Source: Sediminibacterium goheungense (GTDB lineage: Bacteria; Bacteroidota; Bacteroidia; Chitinophagales; Chitinophagaceae). From it: DNA of 64,000 bases. A program made the position numbers and the translations under genes. Positions within the stretch are counted from its first letter, which is position 1. Every line of letters begins with the position of its first letter. The notes under the pieces are model-generated. The model worked only from the letters and a program-made list of their open reading frames with translations. It made no database searches and was not told the origin of the DNA. The stretch spans positions 692,501 through 756,500 of the forward strand of contig NZ_SNWP01000010.1 in assembly GCF_004361915.1 (NCBI RefSeq), given 5' to 3'. Shown in pieces: positions 25,314-36,675 of the stretch.

Positions 25314-25405
25314 AACTTCCTTTCTTCCCTTCTCCCTGCAAAAAGCATCTTGCAAAGAGCCGGTTAAAATAATAGTAGCATTCATTTACAGAGAGAAAGG
25401 AAGTT
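25314..25405. repeat. AACTTCCTTTC inverted repeat between mlaE and DUF4442 gene
   Basis: AACTTCCTTTC (25314-25324) and GAAAGGAAGTT (25395-25405) are perfect complements 70 bases apart. They lie in the otherwise empty gap 25204-25454, where a -7-like TACATTTG also occurs on the minus strand near the DUF4442 start. Confidence 0.5.
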
Positions 25406-25454
25406 CGCAAGCGCTAATTAATTTCAGAGTTGAAAATTCCTCTGTTCTTCTGTT

Positions 25455-26192
25455 TTACAGCAACAGCGCTGCGAGCATATAATCGGCACAAAGAATAAGG
25501 ATACAACTTACCACAACAGCACTGGTACTGGCACGACCAATTTCTAATGCACCACCTTTTACATTGTAGCCATAATAAGCAGAGATACTACTAACAATAA
25601 AAGCGAAAGTGTAGGATTTATACAGTGCGAAATTGATATTATACAGGTTCAGGTTCTGGCGCAGACCGATATCAAAAATATCAGGTGCCAGAATACCTGC
25701 CATATTACCAGCCGTTCTTCCACCCCAGATACCCAGTACGGCAGATATGGTAATCAGGCAGGGAATTACCAGTAAAGACCCCAGAATTTTTGGCATCACG
25801 AGGTAGCTTTTGGTATTGATGCCCATAATCTCCAGTGCATCTATTTGTTCACTGATGCGCATATTACCCAACTCACTGGCAATTTTACTACCCACCACGC
25901 CGGCCAGTACAATACTCACGACTGTAGGCGATAATTCAAGGATCATACTATCACGCACAATTTGTGCGATGGTAGCCTGAGGTACAAGCGGACTTACCAA
26001 CTGGTAGGCCGTTTGCACCGTTGTTACCGCACCCAGAAACAATGAAATAATCACCACAATCGGTAAAGCCCCCAATCCGATCTCCACGCATTGGTGCATA
26101 AACTCTTTCCAGTACATGCGCCAGTTCTCAGGTTTGGTAAACATCCCCTTCAACATCAACAGGTAAGAACCTAAATGGGTGAAAAATGACAT
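25455..26192 (-). CDS. mlaE: MlaE-family ABC transporter permease
   Basis: 245 residues with five or so membrane helices and the MlaE signature region (SELGNMRISEQIDALEIMGI, in the coupling-helix part). MlaE is the inner-membrane permease of the Mla/MCE lipid transport system that moves phospholipids between membranes. The partner ATPase (MlaF-like) is encoded 13 kb away at 38789-39577; no MCE-domain gene lies next to it here. Confidence 0.93.
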   Translation of the reverse strand: MSFFTHLGSYLLMLKGMFTKPENWRMYWKEFMHQCVEIGLGALPIVVIISLFLGAVTTVQTAYQLVSPLVPQATIAQIVRDSMILELSPTVVSIVLAGVVGSKIASELGNMRISEQIDALEIMGINTKSYLVMPKILGSLLVIPCLITISAVLGIWGGRTAGNMAGILAPDIFDIGLRQNLNLYNINFALYKSYTFAFIVSSISAYYGYNVKGGALEIGRASTSAVVVSCILILCADYMLAALLL

Positions 26193-26222
26193 TGCTTTGT
26201 TTTTGATTTACCAGAAAATCGG

Positions 26223-26334
26223 GCTTATCGCTGATGGTTCATGGCAAATAGTTAGCTCATAATCCAATAACACCATTCGCCCTAGACCATTATCTATAAG
26301 CCATATGCTATGACCCATCAGCCATACGCTACAA
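26223..26334. repeat. inverted word repeat (GGTTCATAGC family), second locus
   Basis: Arms 26223-26262 and 26298-26334 use the same vocabulary as 6908-7022 (GATGGTTCATGGC, ATAAGCCATATGCTATGA). It fills the gap between the malic enzyme 3' end and mlaE. Confidence 0.68.
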
Positions 26335-26335
26335 A

Positions 26336-28678
26336 CTACTTCTTACGCTTCTTCAAACGCTTCCACCAGCTACTGCGCTGAATCACTTCATTGGTATCCA
26401 TCCTACATTTCAGTTGCGCATCCACTACGGCTACCAATGCCATATTTACAATACTCCTTACCGTACTACCCAGTTGTAAAACGTGCACAGGTTTTTTTAG
26501 ACCCAATAAAATCGGACCAATTGCGTCTGCACCACCTACTTCTTTTAATAAATTATAGGCCACATTTCCGGCTGTGAGGTTGGGGAATATCAATACGTTT
26601 ACATCTTCATCTACCAATTCACTGAATGGATAGTTATCGCGCAGTATTTCTTTGTTAAAAGCCATACTACCCTGCATCTCTCCATCTACCACCAGCGACG
26701 GATTTCGCTGCTTCAGAATACGTGTTGCCTCGGCCACCATTTTCGCTTCCGGAGAATCGCTGCTTCCGAAATTGCTATAGCTTAACATAGCAATCCGGGG
26801 TGTTACGTTGAAAGTACGTACTTCCTTGGCAACCATCATTGCTATATCGGCCAGTTCTTCTGCATTCGGATGAAAGTTAACCGTGGTATCTGCCAGAAAC
26901 AGAGGTCCTTTTTTTGTGAGCAGTAAATACATACCCGCAATCTTCTTCACCCCTTCTTCTGTTCCGATAATCTGTAATGCAGGACGAATGGCTTCAGCAT
27001 AATTTTTGGTTAGACCCGATAACATCGCATCCGCATCTCCCGTTTCCACCATCATACAGCCAAAATGATTGCGGTCTTTCATAATCTTCAGACTCTCATA
27101 ATGATTGAATCCTCGTCTCTGACGCTTCTTAAAGAACAATTCACCATAAAACTCACGCTTAGATTCCATTTCATCACTACGCGGATCTATAATTGGTAAA
27201 TCGGTTATATCAATATTATGCTCTTCTGCAATCCTGTTAATCTTGACAGGATCTCCCAGTAAGATCGGATAAGCAACACCTTCATCATAAATAATACTGG
27301 CCGCTTTCAATATCTTCTGGTTATCGGCTTCTGCAAATACCAATCGCTTCGGATCTCTTCTCGCTTTGTTACCAATTACCCTCAATAACTGATTATCCAG
27401 TCCAAGTCTCTTGTTCAGTTCGACTACATAAGCATCCCAGTTATGGATCTGCTTTTGTGCCACGCCACTTTCTACAGCGGCTTTTGCCACTGCAGGTGCT
27501 ACAGTTGACAATAAACGCGGATCGAGTGGTTTGGGAATAATATATTCCGGACCAAATGACATATTGGTCTGGTTATAGGCCATGTTCACAATATCGGGTA
27601 CAGCCGACTTGGCCAGTTCTGCCAAAGCCTTAACAGCTGCGAGTTTCATAGCCTCATTAATCTGAGTGGCACGTACATCTAATGCGCCTCTGAAAATATA
27701 AGGGAAGCCCAAAACATTGTTTACCTGATTCGGATAATCGGTACGGCCCGTTGCCATGATGATATCTTTACGCACAGCAATCGCATCTTCATAGCTGATT
27801 TCAGGATCGGGATTGGCCATGGCAAAAACAATGGGATTCTTTGCCATACTCTTTACCATTTCCTGCGAAACCACATTGCCTACGCTAAGACCCAGAAAAA
27901 CATCCGCATCTTTCATGGCTCTTTCAAGTGTGGTATCTGAACGCTTAACAGCAAATTTTCGGCGTATAGTATCCAGATCTGTTCTGCCTTCATGTAAAAC
28001 ACCATCCTTATCAAAGAGAATGAAATTTTCATACTTCGCTCCCAGTGCCACATACAGCTGTGTACAGGCCATGGCAGCAGCACCTGCACCATTCACAACA
28101 AAACGAACTTTCTCTATTTTCTTTTTCTGTAGTTCCAGCGCATTCAACAATGCAGCACCACTGATGATAGCTGTTCCATGCTGGTCATCGTGCATCACCG
28201 GAATCTTCATCTGCTGTTTCAGTTGCTGTTCAATATAAAAACATTCAGGTGCTTTGATGTCTTCGAGGTTAATACCCCCAAAAGTGGGTTCCAGCGCTTT
28301 TACAATCTGTACAAATTTCTCCGGATCTTTTTCATTGATCTCAATATCGAATACATCGATATCCGCAAAGATTTTGAACAATACACCCTTCCCTTCCATT
28401 ACAGGTTTACTGGCTTCCGGACCAATATCGCCCAAACCCAGTACAGCCGTACCATTACTGATTACTGCCACCAGATTACCCTTGGCAGTATACTTATACA
28501 CTTCTTCAATATTGTTTTGAATTTCTTTACAGGGTTCTGCCACACCCGGACTATACGCCAGTGAAAGATCACGTTGGGTTTTGGCTTCTTTAGTAGGAAC
28601 CACTTCAATTTTACCAGGTCTGCCGCTGGCATGGTATTCCAGTGCCTGCTCCTTTCTCAGATCTGTATTTTTAGCCAT
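26336..28678 (-). CDS. maeB: NADP-type malic enzyme with phosphotransacetylase-like domain
   Basis: 780 residues. The N-terminal malic enzyme (about 1-430) has [12 protein letters not shown], the catalytic/metal-binding HDDQHGTA, and [10 protein letters not shown] for nucleotide binding. The C-terminal half (about 440-770) is the PTA_PTB domain found in the MaeB type, probably regulatory rather than catalytic. It decarboxylates malate to pyruvate, supplying NADPH. Monocistronic in appearance. The 245 bases upstream (28679-28923) show no gene. Confidence 0.95.
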   Translation of the reverse strand: MAKNTDLRKEQALEYHASGRPGKIEVVPTKEAKTQRDLSLAYSPGVAEPCKEIQNNIEEVYKYTAKGNLVAVISNGTAVLGLGDIGPEASKPVMEGKGVLFKIFADIDVFDIEINEKDPEKFVQIVKALEPTFGGINLEDIKAPECFYIEQQLKQQMKIPVMHDDQHGTAIISGAALLNALELQKKKIEKVRFVVNGAGAAAMACTQLYVALGAKYENFILFDKDGVLHEGRTDLDTIRRKFAVKRSDTTLERAMKDADVFLGLSVGNVVSQEMVKSMAKNPIVFAMANPDPEISYEDAIAVRKDIIMATGRTDYPNQVNNVLGFPYIFRGALDVRATQINEAMKLAAVKALAELAKSAVPDIVNMAYNQTNMSFGPEYIIPKPLDPRLLSTVAPAVAKAAVESGVAQKQIHNWDAYVVELNKRLGLDNQLLRVIGNKARRDPKRLVFAEADNQKILKAASIIYDEGVAYPILLGDPVKINRIAEEHNIDITDLPIIDPRSDEMESKREFYGELFFKKRQRRGFNHYESLKIMKDRNHFGCMMVETGDADAMLSGLTKNYAEAIRPALQIIGTEEGVKKIAGMYLLLTKKGPLFLADTTVNFHPNAEELADIAMMVAKEVRTFNVTPRIAMLSYSNFGSSDSPEAKMVAEATRILKQRNPSLVVDGEMQGSMAFNKEILRDNYPFSELVDEDVNVLIFPNLTAGNVAYNLLKEVGGADAIGPILLGLKKPVHVLQLGSTVRSIVNMALVAVVDAQLKCRMDTNEVIQRSSWWKRLKKRKK

Positions 28679-28923
28679 ACTTTTTTTTTTCGTTAACCGG
28701 CAACATAACCCACTTCAGCAGGGGTTGTGTCACTCACTTCAGGGTCCGGTTCTTTAACCAGATACCCCACATTCAAGGGTGCAAAATACGATATAAATAA
28801 AATAGGGGCCCTTATTTCATATGGTGGCCAATTTATAATAGTTCCCGCTATCTAAATCCTTCTCTGCGAAACCTCCTTACTTTTATTCTCTACAGTGAAA
28901 AAATACTGCTGAGAATGAGAGAA

Positions 28924-30105
28924 TCAGCTTTTAACAGTCGCACCCAGCCATGCCATATTGCCTATACCTATTTCAATGGCCCTCTCATCAATATCAAAAC
29001 GGGGTGTATGTACATTATGGATAATTCCTTTTGCTTCATTACGAACACCGAGGCGAAAAAAGCAACCAGGTATTACCTGTGTATAATAACCAAAATCTTC
29101 AGCACCCATCCGCATCTCTGTTTCTAACACATTTTCTTTTCCCATAAAAAGATCTGCCTGCTTCCAGGCACTTTCTGTAAATACAGGATCATTGTCTACC
29201 GTAGGGTAACCAATGTCTATATGCAGGTCTATTTCCCCGCCCATCGATTCAACAAGACCGACCGCATTTTTACGGATCAATTCATGCGCCTTAAAGCGCC
29301 ACTCTTCATCCATCGCCCTGAAAGTTCCCATAAGTTTTACTTCACTGGGTATTACATTGGTAGTATGTCCGCCCTGAATAGAACAGATCGACAATACAGA
29401 AGGCGACAATGGATTTTTATTTCTTGAAATAATCTGTTGGAGACTCACAATCAAATGTGAAGCAATTAAAACCGTATCAGCCGTAAGATTGGGAGAAGCG
29501 GCATGTCCGCCCTTGCCTTTGATGGTAATATAAATTTCATCTGCACTAGCCATTACCCTGCCTTTACGGAAACTGAGTTTACCTGTTTCCAGTCCGGGGT
29601 GCACGTGCAGCCCGATGATGCCATGTGGTGCAGGGTTTTGCAATGCACCATCACGGATCATATAACTGGCGCCACCCGGATTTTTTTCTTCACCGGGCTG
29701 AAACAATAGTTTTACCGTTCCTTCCCACTCATCTTTCAATTCATGTAAGACCCTTGCGGCTCCCAATAAAATAGAAGTATGTACATCATGACCACAGGCA
29801 TGCATAATGCCTGGCTTCTGTGAGCGATAAGCCGTTTCATTTTCTTCCTGAATGGGCAGGGCATCCATATCAGCACGCAAAGCAATAACACGGCTATCCG
29901 GATTTTTACCACGAATCATACCCAACACACCCGTTGTGGCCATCACTTCAAATGCAACACCCATTTCCTGTAGTCTGGCCTGTATAAATTTTGATGTTTC
30001 AAATTCCTGATAACTCAGTTCCGGATGGGCATGCAGATGTGACCGAATCGCTACTGCATCTGCTGCGTATTTTGAGGATAAATCTTTTATCTGTTGTAAT
30101 AACAT
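28924..30105 (-). CDS. M20-family amidohydrolase (N-acyl amino acid hydrolase type)
   Basis: 393 residues of the M20D/amidohydrolase group. Metal-binding segments are MHACGHDVHTSILLGAA and the downstream PGEEKNPGGA (catalytic Glu), with the dimerisation domain about 180-290. These are cytoplasmic dinuclear metal enzymes that cleave N-acyl or hippurate-like amides. The specific substrate cannot be read. It starts nine bases after the SPOR-domain gene, so the two are co-transcribed. Confidence 0.92.
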   Translation of the reverse strand: MLLQQIKDLSSKYAADAVAIRSHLHAHPELSYQEFETSKFIQARLQEMGVAFEVMATTGVLGMIRGKNPDSRVIALRADMDALPIQEENETAYRSQKPGIMHACGHDVHTSILLGAARVLHELKDEWEGTVKLLFQPGEEKNPGGASYMIRDGALQNPAPHGIIGLHVHPGLETGKLSFRKGRVMASADEIYITIKGKGGHAASPNLTADTVLIASHLIVSLQQIISRNKNPLSPSVLSICSIQGGHTTNVIPSEVKLMGTFRAMDEEWRFKAHELIRKNAVGLVESMGGEIDLHIDIGYPTVDNDPVFTESAWKQADLFMGKENVLETEMRMGAEDFGYYTQVIPGCFFRLGVRNEAKGIIHNVHTPRFDIDERAIEIGIGNMAWLGATVKS

Positions 30106-30113
30106 AGTTTTTT

Positions 30114-30548
30114 TTATTGTGTCAATTCATCTTCAGCAGCATTATATTCAATCAGGTCTTCTACAACATACACACCTTGCGGATATAATCTGCTCAGCAT
30201 TTTTCTAAACTGCTCAGCGTCTTCTTTTCTTACAAAATTGCCAATACGCACTTTAAATAAAGGCGACTGATAAGAAGTATAAGTTTTCTGATCGGGAAAT
30301 CGGCTCAAAAGCTCTGTCTTCATTCTCAATGCCTGGTCGCGGCTATTGGTACTAATCACCTGCACGCGATAACCTTTATACTGACCATTACTCGTAAGCA
30401 TGGCCGTTCTTTTATTGATTTGCGCCTGTTTGGCTGCTAGCAGATCCAGACGCGCATCTTTTTTTACTACAATGGTATCAGCTGCCCATACCGTATGACT
30501 GCTGATAAGAAAAAAACAAGCGGCTAAAGATCGGAACAGCACAGACAT
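30114..30548 (-). CDS. SPOR-domain exported protein
   Basis: 144 residues: signal peptide (about 1-22, ending VWAAD), a short linker, and a C-terminal SPOR domain (KGYRVQVISTNSRDQALRMK, then FKVRIGNF). SPOR domains bind denuded peptidoglycan glycan strands, commonly at division sites. A -7-like TATCTTTG is at 30591-30584 on the minus strand, about 36 bases upstream. First gene of a two-gene unit with the M20 amidohydrolase. Confidence 0.88.
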   Translation of the reverse strand: MSVLFRSLAACFFLISSHTVWAADTIVVKKDARLDLLAAKQAQINKRTAMLTSNGQYKGYRVQVISTNSRDQALRMKTELLSRFPDQKTYTSYQSPLFKVRIGNFVRKEDAEQFRKMLSRLYPQGVYVVEDLIEYNAAEDELTQ

Positions 30549-30710
30549 GTCTGAATGTTTTCAGTAAGATAAATAAATAAGTGCAAAGATACAGGTTGTA
30601 ATGGATGACCGTATTAATAAGCCCTGTAACCGGTGTAACAAATGAGCGGCAGATGTGTGCAGATTTTTACCTTAATCTGTGGTCAGTAAAATCAACCTGA
30701 TCTATCATTA

Positions 30711-31382
30711 CTAATAATGCCCCTCTCCCCTTTCTCCTTTCACAATTTCCACCCCGGCACTGCAGCCCAGCCTTGTTGCACCAGCTTCAATCAACTGCTT
30801 TGCAAATATGTGGTCGCGAATGCCGCCTGAGGCCTTGATCTGTACCTGTTCTGGTAAATGCAAACGAAACAGCTTCACCACTTCCACCGACGCTCCTTTT
30901 TCGGCATAACCGGTAGACGTTTTTAAATAATCAATACCTGCCACACCGTATAACTCACAACACTTAATAATCTCATCATCGGTAAGCACACCTGATTCAA
31001 TAATAATTTTGATGATTTTGTTCTTGCTTTTTACCACCGGCATTATATGATTGATTTCATTCGCCAGATATACCCAATCACCGTTTTTAATAGCTGAAAT
31101 ATTAATCACCACATCCAGTTCATCGGCTCCATCTACCATGGCCAATACAATTTCAGCGATCTTGGCTTCTACAGCCGAATAACCAAAAGGGAAACCTATC
31201 ACCGTTGCCACTTTTACATCACTACCCTCCAATAAAGATTTTGCTTTTTTAACAAAATTCGGTGGTACACAAACAGCGGCAAATGCATATTGCCTTGCTT
31301 CAGCGCAAAGTTTTTCAATGTCTGCCACGAGTGTTGTGGGTTTAAGAACCGTATGATCTATGTATTGTGCTAGATTCAACAT
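30711..31382 (-). CDS. deoC: deoxyribose-phosphate aldolase
   Basis: 223 residues, the usual DeoC length. It cleaves 2-deoxyribose-5-phosphate to glyceraldehyde-3-phosphate and acetaldehyde in nucleoside salvage. Seen: VKVATVIGFPFG, the Schiff-base lysine in YLKTSTGYAEKGA, and IKASGGIRD. Downstream of secA behind a strong terminator, so it is probably transcribed alone; TACTTTTG at 31416-31409 (minus) could be its -7 element. Confidence 0.95.
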   Translation of the reverse strand: MLNLAQYIDHTVLKPTTLVADIEKLCAEARQYAFAAVCVPPNFVKKAKSLLEGSDVKVATVIGFPFGYSAVEAKIAEIVLAMVDGADELDVVINISAIKNGDWVYLANEINHIMPVVKSKNKIIKIIIESGVLTDDEIIKCCELYGVAGIDYLKTSTGYAEKGASVEVVKLFRLHLPEQVQIKASGGIRDHIFAKQLIEAGATRLGCSAGVEIVKGERGEGHY

Positions 31383-31415
31383 ATAACTTGTTTAGAACTA
31401 AGAAAAAACAAAAGT

Positions 31416-31455
31416 ATAAAACAAAACCTCCCGAAATCGGGAGGTTTTGTTTTAT
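31416..31455 (-). terminator. secA terminator overlapping its stop codon
   Basis: Arms 31416-31434 and 31437-31455 are a perfect 19-base inverted repeat with a 2-base centre (AA). The core is CCTCCCGA/TCGGGAGG with flanking TTTTGTTTTAT on the downstream side. The TAA stop of secA (31454-31452) is inside the upstream arm. Confidence 0.92.
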
Positions 31456-34400
31456 AGGTCTTTGCCATGACAGGCTTTGTATTTCTTACCACTTCCACAA
31501 GGGCAGGGATCATTTCTCCCGATTTTTGGTCCTACATTAACCGGCTGTTGTTTTACGGGTGTAGGATCGTAATAATCATTCTCTGTTGGTGGCGCATCCA
31601 TATCTTCCTTGGTGGTACTCAGTTTACTCAGATCTGTTTTCTGCTGACGGCCTTCTTTCACTTCTTCTCCATCATTCAGCGGAATCATGGCATGGCTCAG
31701 GAACTGTACAATATTGGTATTCACTTCGCCGTCCATTTTCTTGAAGATATTGTAGGCTTCCATTTTATAAATCACCAGCGGATCTTTCTGCTCATAGGTA
31801 GCCGTTTGCACGCTCTGTTTCAGATCATCCATGGCACGCAGGTGTTCTTTCCATGCATCATCAATCAAAGCCAGTGTTACTGTTCTTTCGAGTGCATTCA
31901 CCAGTTCGGCTCCATTACTGTTCAGGGTTTTCTCCATATTGGCCAGTACCTGCATACCCTTTCTGCCATCTGTAAATGGAACAATCACATTTTCAATATG
32001 GTTACCCTGCTGCTGGCGGATATTTTTGAATACGGGAATGGCCTGCACCATCATCTCCTGCTTTTTCCTGTCGTAATTGGTAACGGCCTGGAGGTATAAT
32101 TTCTCTGCCAGTTGCTGGTCATTACCTTTTACAAACTCATCAGCAGTAATATTGGTATCGATACCAAAATTTACAATGGCAGCCAGTCTGAAGCCATCAT
32201 GATCATTCTGCTCCCTGAAAGAAGTTACCAGATCTTCTGCTACTGCATAAAATGCATTATCCAGATCCAGTGCCAGTCTTTCCCCAAACAACGCGTGGTT
32301 ACGTTTTGTATATACCACTGTACGCTGCTTATTCATCACATCATCATATTCAAGCAAACGCTTACGGATACCGAAGTTGTTTTCTTCTACTTTTTTCTGT
32401 GCACGCTCAATCGATTTGGTAATCATGCTGTGCTGTATCACTTCGCCTTCTTTGTATCCGGCAAAATCCATGATCTTGGCGATACGATCGCTTCCGAACA
32501 TACGCATCAGATCATCTTCCAGTGATACAAAGAACTGAGATGAACCGGGGTCACCCTGACGACCGGCACGACCACGTAACTGTCTGTCTACACGGCGCGA
32601 TTCATGTCTTTCTGTACCCAGAATAGCCAGACCACCTGCTTCTTTTACACCGGGTCCGAGTTTGATATCGGTACCACGACCTGCCATGTTGGTGGCAATG
32701 GTTACAGCACCAGCCAGACCTGCTTCAGCTACAATCTGTGCTTCACGGGCATGTTGTTTGGCGTTCAGTACATTATGTGCAATCTGTTTTTGACGCAGCA
32801 TACGGCTCAACAATTCACTTACTTCCACCGAGGTAGTACCTACCAGTACCGGGCGCCCTGCTTCTTTAAGTTTGGCAATTTCATCGATCACTGCACCAAA
32901 TTTTTCACGTTTGGTTTTGTATACCAGATCCTGTTCATCTTTTCTGATAGCGGTAACATTGGTTGGAATGGCTACCACATCCAATTTATAGATATCCCAG
33001 AACTCTGCTGCTTCAGTTTCTGCCGTACCGGTCATACCTGCCAGCTTATGGTACATCCTGAAATAATTCTGGAGCGTAACGGTAGCATAGGTTTGTGTAG
33101 CTGCTTCAATCTTTACATTTTCTTTTGCCTCGATTGCCTGATGCAAACCATCAGAATAACGACGGCCATCGAGTATACGACCTGTTTGCTCATCTACAAT
33201 TTTTACTGAGCCATCCATCACTACATACTCAACATCTTTATCGAATAAAGTATAGGCTTTCAGTAACTGCTGTACAGTATGAATACGATCTGCTTTTACA
33301 GCGTATTCATTAATAAGGTTTTCTTTGTGATGCAGTTTATCTTCAGCGCTCAGTGATTCATTTTTATCTACTGATCCCAGCGACACACTGATATCGGGAA
33401 GAATAAAGAAGCTGGCATCTTCGCCTGCTTTTGTAATCAGCTGAATACCTTTATCGGTAAGTTCTACGGAATTATTTTTTTCATCAATGTAGAAATACAA
33501 TTCTTCATCGGCTTTGGGCATTTCTCTTTGCTGATCGGCGAGGTAATAATTCTCAGCTTTCTGCAATTTCACACGCATTCCTGGCTCACTCAGCAATTTG
33601 ATTAAAGCGCTGTTCTTTGGCAAACCACGATGGGCGCGGAACAAGGCAAGGCCGCCATCTTTCGGATCATCATTGCCTTCTGCAATTTTCTTTTTGGCCT
33701 CATTCAGAAACTGGTTCACGGCTTTTTTCTGCGCTTCTACGAGTCTTTCGATCCTTGGCTTTAGTTCAAAGAATTGTTGTTCACCTGTATTATGACCGAT
33801 CGGACCTGATATGATCAAGGGTGTTCTGGCATCATCAATCAATACTGAATCCACCTCATCCACCATGGCAAAATGGTGTTTACGTTGTACCATTTCAGCG
33901 GGTGAATGCACCATATTATCCCTTAAATAATCGAACCCAAATTCATTGTTGGTACCATAGGTAATATCTGCGAGATAAGCATTACGACGTGCTTCGGTAC
34001 TGGGTTCATGCTTATCAATACAATCTACTTTCAGACCCAGCCATTCAAATATGGTTCCGTTCCACTCACTATCTCTTCGGGCCAGGTAATCGTTTACCGT
34101 AACAATATGTACCCCTTCTCCTGCCAATGCATTTAAGTAGGCGGGCAGGGTCGACACCAGTGTTTTACCTTCACCCGTAGCCATTTCAGCAATTTTACCT
34201 GCATGTAATACGCTACCTCCAATCAGCTGTACATCATAGTGCACCATGTTCCAGGTTACGTTCGCTCCCGCAGCCGACCAGCTGTTTTTGAATATACATT
34301 TATCTCCTTCAATACGGATATACTCTTTCTTGACGCTGAGCTCACGATCCAATGCGGTGGCAGTAGATACCAGTTCTGTATTTTCTTTAAAACGTCTGGC

Positions 34401-34757
34401 CGTTTCTTTTACCACAGCGAAAGCTTCCGGTTGAATCTGCGCAAGCGCCTCTTCAATTTTCTTATCCCTTTCCTTTTTCAGCTTATCTACTTCCTGGTAA
34501 ATAATATCCCTGTTGTGGATCTCATTTTCGGGCAGGTTTTCTGCTTCCTGTTTTTTGGCTTCAATCTGTTCATCAATGGAAACAAGATGTGCCTTAATAC
34601 GCTGTCTGAACTCCTGTGTTTTATTACGAAGCTCGTCATGGGTCAGTTGCTGGTATTGTTCATAATACTGGCTGATTTTCTGAATGATGGGCATAATCTG
34701 CTGCACATCTTTTTCACTTTTACTGCTCCCGAATAATTTTGAGATAAATTTCAACAT
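31452..34757 (-). CDS. secA: preprotein translocase ATPase SecA
   Basis: 1101 residues, longer than E. coli SecA (901) as is usual in Bacteroidota, which carry insertions near the first nucleotide-binding domain. Walker [10 protein letters not shown], Walker [19 protein letters not shown], the second ATPase lobe ([13 protein letters not shown]), and the C-terminal zinc-binding SEC-C motif [17 protein letters not shown] are present. It drives preprotein export through SecYEG. A -7-like TACCTTTG lies at 34858-34851 on the minus strand. Ends within a perfect terminator hairpin. Confidence 0.98.
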   Translation of the reverse strand: MLKFISKLFGSSKSEKDVQQIMPIIQKISQYYEQYQQLTHDELRNKTQEFRQRIKAHLVSIDEQIEAKKQEAENLPENEIHNRDIIYQEVDKLKKERDKKIEEALAQIQPEAFAVVKETARRFKENTELVSTATALDRELSVKKEYIRIEGDKCIFKNSWSAAGANVTWNMVHYDVQLIGGSVLHAGKIAEMATGEGKTLVSTLPAYLNALAGEGVHIVTVNDYLARRDSEWNGTIFEWLGLKVDCIDKHEPSTEARRNAYLADITYGTNNEFGFDYLRDNMVHSPAEMVQRKHHFAMVDEVDSVLIDDARTPLIISGPIGHNTGEQQFFELKPRIERLVEAQKKAVNQFLNEAKKKIAEGNDDPKDGGLALFRAHRGLPKNSALIKLLSEPGMRVKLQKAENYYLADQQREMPKADEELYFYIDEKNNSVELTDKGIQLITKAGEDASFFILPDISVSLGSVDKNESLSAEDKLHHKENLINEYAVKADRIHTVQQLLKAYTLFDKDVEYVVMDGSVKIVDEQTGRILDGRRYSDGLHQAIEAKENVKIEAATQTYATVTLQNYFRMYHKLAGMTGTAETEAAEFWDIYKLDVVAIPTNVTAIRKDEQDLVYKTKREKFGAVIDEIAKLKEAGRPVLVGTTSVEVSELLSRMLRQKQIAHNVLNAKQHAREAQIVAEAGLAGAVTIATNMAGRGTDIKLGPGVKEAGGLAILGTERHESRRVDRQLRGRAGRQGDPGSSQFFVSLEDDLMRMFGSDRIAKIMDFAGYKEGEVIQHSMITKSIERAQKKVEENNFGIRKRLLEYDDVMNKQRTVVYTKRNHALFGERLALDLDNAFYAVAEDLVTSFREQNDHDGFRLAAIVNFGIDTNITADEFVKGNDQQLAEKLYLQAVTNYDRKKQEMMVQAIPVFKNIRQQQGNHIENVIVPFTDGRKGMQVLANMEKTLNSNGAELVNALERTVTLALIDDAWKEHLRAMDDLKQSVQTATYEQKDPLVIYKMEAYNIFKKMDGEVNTNIVQFLSHAMIPLNDGEEVKEGRQQKTDLSKLSTTKEDMDAPPTENDYYDPTPVKQQPVNVGPKIGRNDPCPCGSGKKYKACHGKDL

Positions 34758-34928
34758 ATTACTAAGTCTGGTGTATTAGAAAATTTTAACAGTCAAAAAC
34801 GATGCGCAAAAAGTTTTTGAGTCAATTTGGCATTTTTCAACTGAGGCCGCCAAAGGTAAAGAATTTGGGTAGAGTGCGCACGTGGCCGGGAAACAGATGA
34901 TTATTTATCAAATACTTAACGGATTAGC

Positions 34929-35525
34929 ATGAAAACAAAGCAATTATGGATGTCGGTTTTCGGCTTACTATGCGCCTTTATGGCACATGCACAGGTTAGT
35001 GAACAGGATTCTCTTGCCCGTGAGCGCATTAAACTGGTACAGAATAATATGTATGTATTGGGTGCCTGGGCAGGTGCCAACATTATACAGGGTACCATTT
35101 CGGCCAGTAATACACATGGTGCCGAACATTACCTGCATCAGATGAATGCCTACTGGAATACGGTTAATCTTGCCATAGCCGGCGTGGGTTTATTGGGTAT
35201 CCGAAAACAGTTGCAAAAAAAACACAGTCTGACCAGTAACCTGAAAGCTCAGTATCAATTGGAAAAAATATTATTATTAAATACAGGGCTGGATTTGGCG
35301 TATATCGCTACAGGTTTTTATTTAAAAGAAAGGGGCACCCGGCTTAACAATGACCGGAACAAGGGTTATGGCAATAGCCTGCTGTTACAGGGAGGCTTTT
35401 TATTGGTTTTTGACCTTATTCAGTATGGTCAGCACCGTCGGAACACCAAATGGCTGGAGCAGCGGCAGGGCAAGCTGGAACTGGGTTTGGGCGGAAATGG
35501 ACTGGCCCTTCACTACCGGTTCTGA
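34929..35525 (+). CDS. exported membrane protein of unknown function (DUF6992-like)
   Basis: 198 residues: signal peptide (ending AHAQ), three more hydrophobic segments (about 40-60, 75-95, 155-170) and a short C-terminal beta-like end (LELGLGGNGLALHYRF) that resembles an outer membrane terminus. The pattern recalls DUF6992-type Bacteroidota proteins, but the match is from memory of the layout only. It lies between divergent secA and atpG; no role can be assigned. Confidence 0.75.
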   Translation: MKTKQLWMSVFGLLCAFMAHAQVSEQDSLARERIKLVQNNMYVLGAWAGANIIQGTISASNTHGAEHYLHQMNAYWNTVNLAIAGVGLLGIRKQLQKKHSLTSNLKAQYQLEKILLLNTGLDLAYIATGFYLKERGTRLNNDRNKGYGNSLLLQGGFLLVFDLIQYGQHRRNTKWLEQRQGKLELGLGGNGLALHYRF

Positions 35526-35665
35526 ATAACCCGGGGCGATGGTGGGTAAAAAAGCAAAGTTTTGATGGAATTTCAGGCTGTTTCTGCTACTTTTGCAGCC
35601 AAATTGAAAAGGGTATGCGGGATGTTCCTGATACCTTGTTTCTCGAAACTTGAAACTTTTACCCA

Positions 35666-36547
35666 ATGGCAGGTCAGTTAAAAGAAGTACGTAACCGGAT
35701 CAAGAGTGTTCAGAGTACCCAGCAAATTACCAAGGCAATGAAAATGGTAAGTGCGGCTAAATTGCGCCGTGCGCAGGATGCCATCACCCAGATGAGGCCA
35801 TATGCCCAGAAACTCCAGGAAATGCTGAGCAATATCGTAAGTAATACCGAAGGTGATATGAGCATCAAACTGGCAGAAGAAAGAGCCGTTGAAAAAGTAT
35901 TGCTGATTGTAATCACAAGTGATCGTGGATTATGTGGTGGTTATAATGCCAACATCATTAAACTGGCCAAACAAACCATTGCCGATAAATATGCCAACCA
36001 GCACAAAAAAGGTAATGTTACCATCTGGAATATTGGTAAAAAAGGTTATGAAAGCTTACTGAAAGCTGGTTACAAAGCTGATGCTACTTATAAAGATATT
36101 TTCCTGAATCTTAATTTTGAAAATGTTCAGGCTGCTGCTCAGGCTGCTATGAAAGCTTTTGAAAACAAAGAATTCGATGCGGTAGAAATCATTTACAGTG
36201 AATTTAAAAATGCGGCTACCCAGCGATATACCGCTGAGCAGTTTTTACCCATTCCTAAAGTGGCCAATACAGGTGCCACCAAAAAATCGGATTTCATTTT
36301 TGAACCGGCAAGGGAAGAACTGATTGCTGAACTGATGCCTAAAATTCTCAATACCCAGCTCTACAAAGCGGTATTGGATTGTAATGCCAGTGAGCACGGT
36401 GCACGTATGACTGCCATGGATAAGGCCAGTGAAAATGCAAACGAACTCCTCAAAACCCTTAAAATCAGCTATAACCGCGCCCGTCAGGCTGCCATTACTA
36501 CCGAACTTACTGAGATTGTTAGTGGTGCTGCTGCGTTGCAGGGATAG
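35666..36547 (+). CDS. atpG: ATP synthase gamma subunit
   Basis: 293 residues; central rotor shaft of F1. The N-terminal helix MAGQLKEVRNRIKSVQSTQQ and the C-terminal signature ITTELTEIVSGAAAL are diagnostic. The other F1Fo genes are not in the window on either side, so atpG is separated from them or they lie elsewhere. TACTTTTG (35588-35595) is a good -7 element 70 bases upstream, although the nearest TTTG is 23 bases further, longer than usual. Confidence 0.97.
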   Translation: MAGQLKEVRNRIKSVQSTQQITKAMKMVSAAKLRRAQDAITQMRPYAQKLQEMLSNIVSNTEGDMSIKLAEERAVEKVLLIVITSDRGLCGGYNANIIKLAKQTIADKYANQHKKGNVTIWNIGKKGYESLLKAGYKADATYKDIFLNLNFENVQAAAQAAMKAFENKEFDAVEIIYSEFKNAATQRYTAEQFLPIPKVANTGATKKSDFIFEPAREELIAELMPKILNTQLYKAVLDCNASEHGARMTAMDKASENANELLKTLKISYNRARQAAITTELTEIVSGAAALQG

Positions 36548-36672
36548 CAGATTTGAATTTGAAAATTTGAAAATGCGGTAATTTGAAAATGATTGTTATG
36601 TTTGATTGAACGTAATAATCAAAACACCACTATTTCATTTCCAAATTTTCAAATTATCAAATTTTCAAATTA
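36548..36672. repeat. inverted word repeat (TTTGAAAATTTG family)
   Basis: Arms about 36548-36591 and 36638-36672 are made of TTTGAAAATTTGAAA-like words and complements. It fills the atpG-scpB gap. Related to the TTTGGAAATTTG repeat at 8226-8344. Confidence 0.7.
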
Positions 36673-36675
36673 ATC

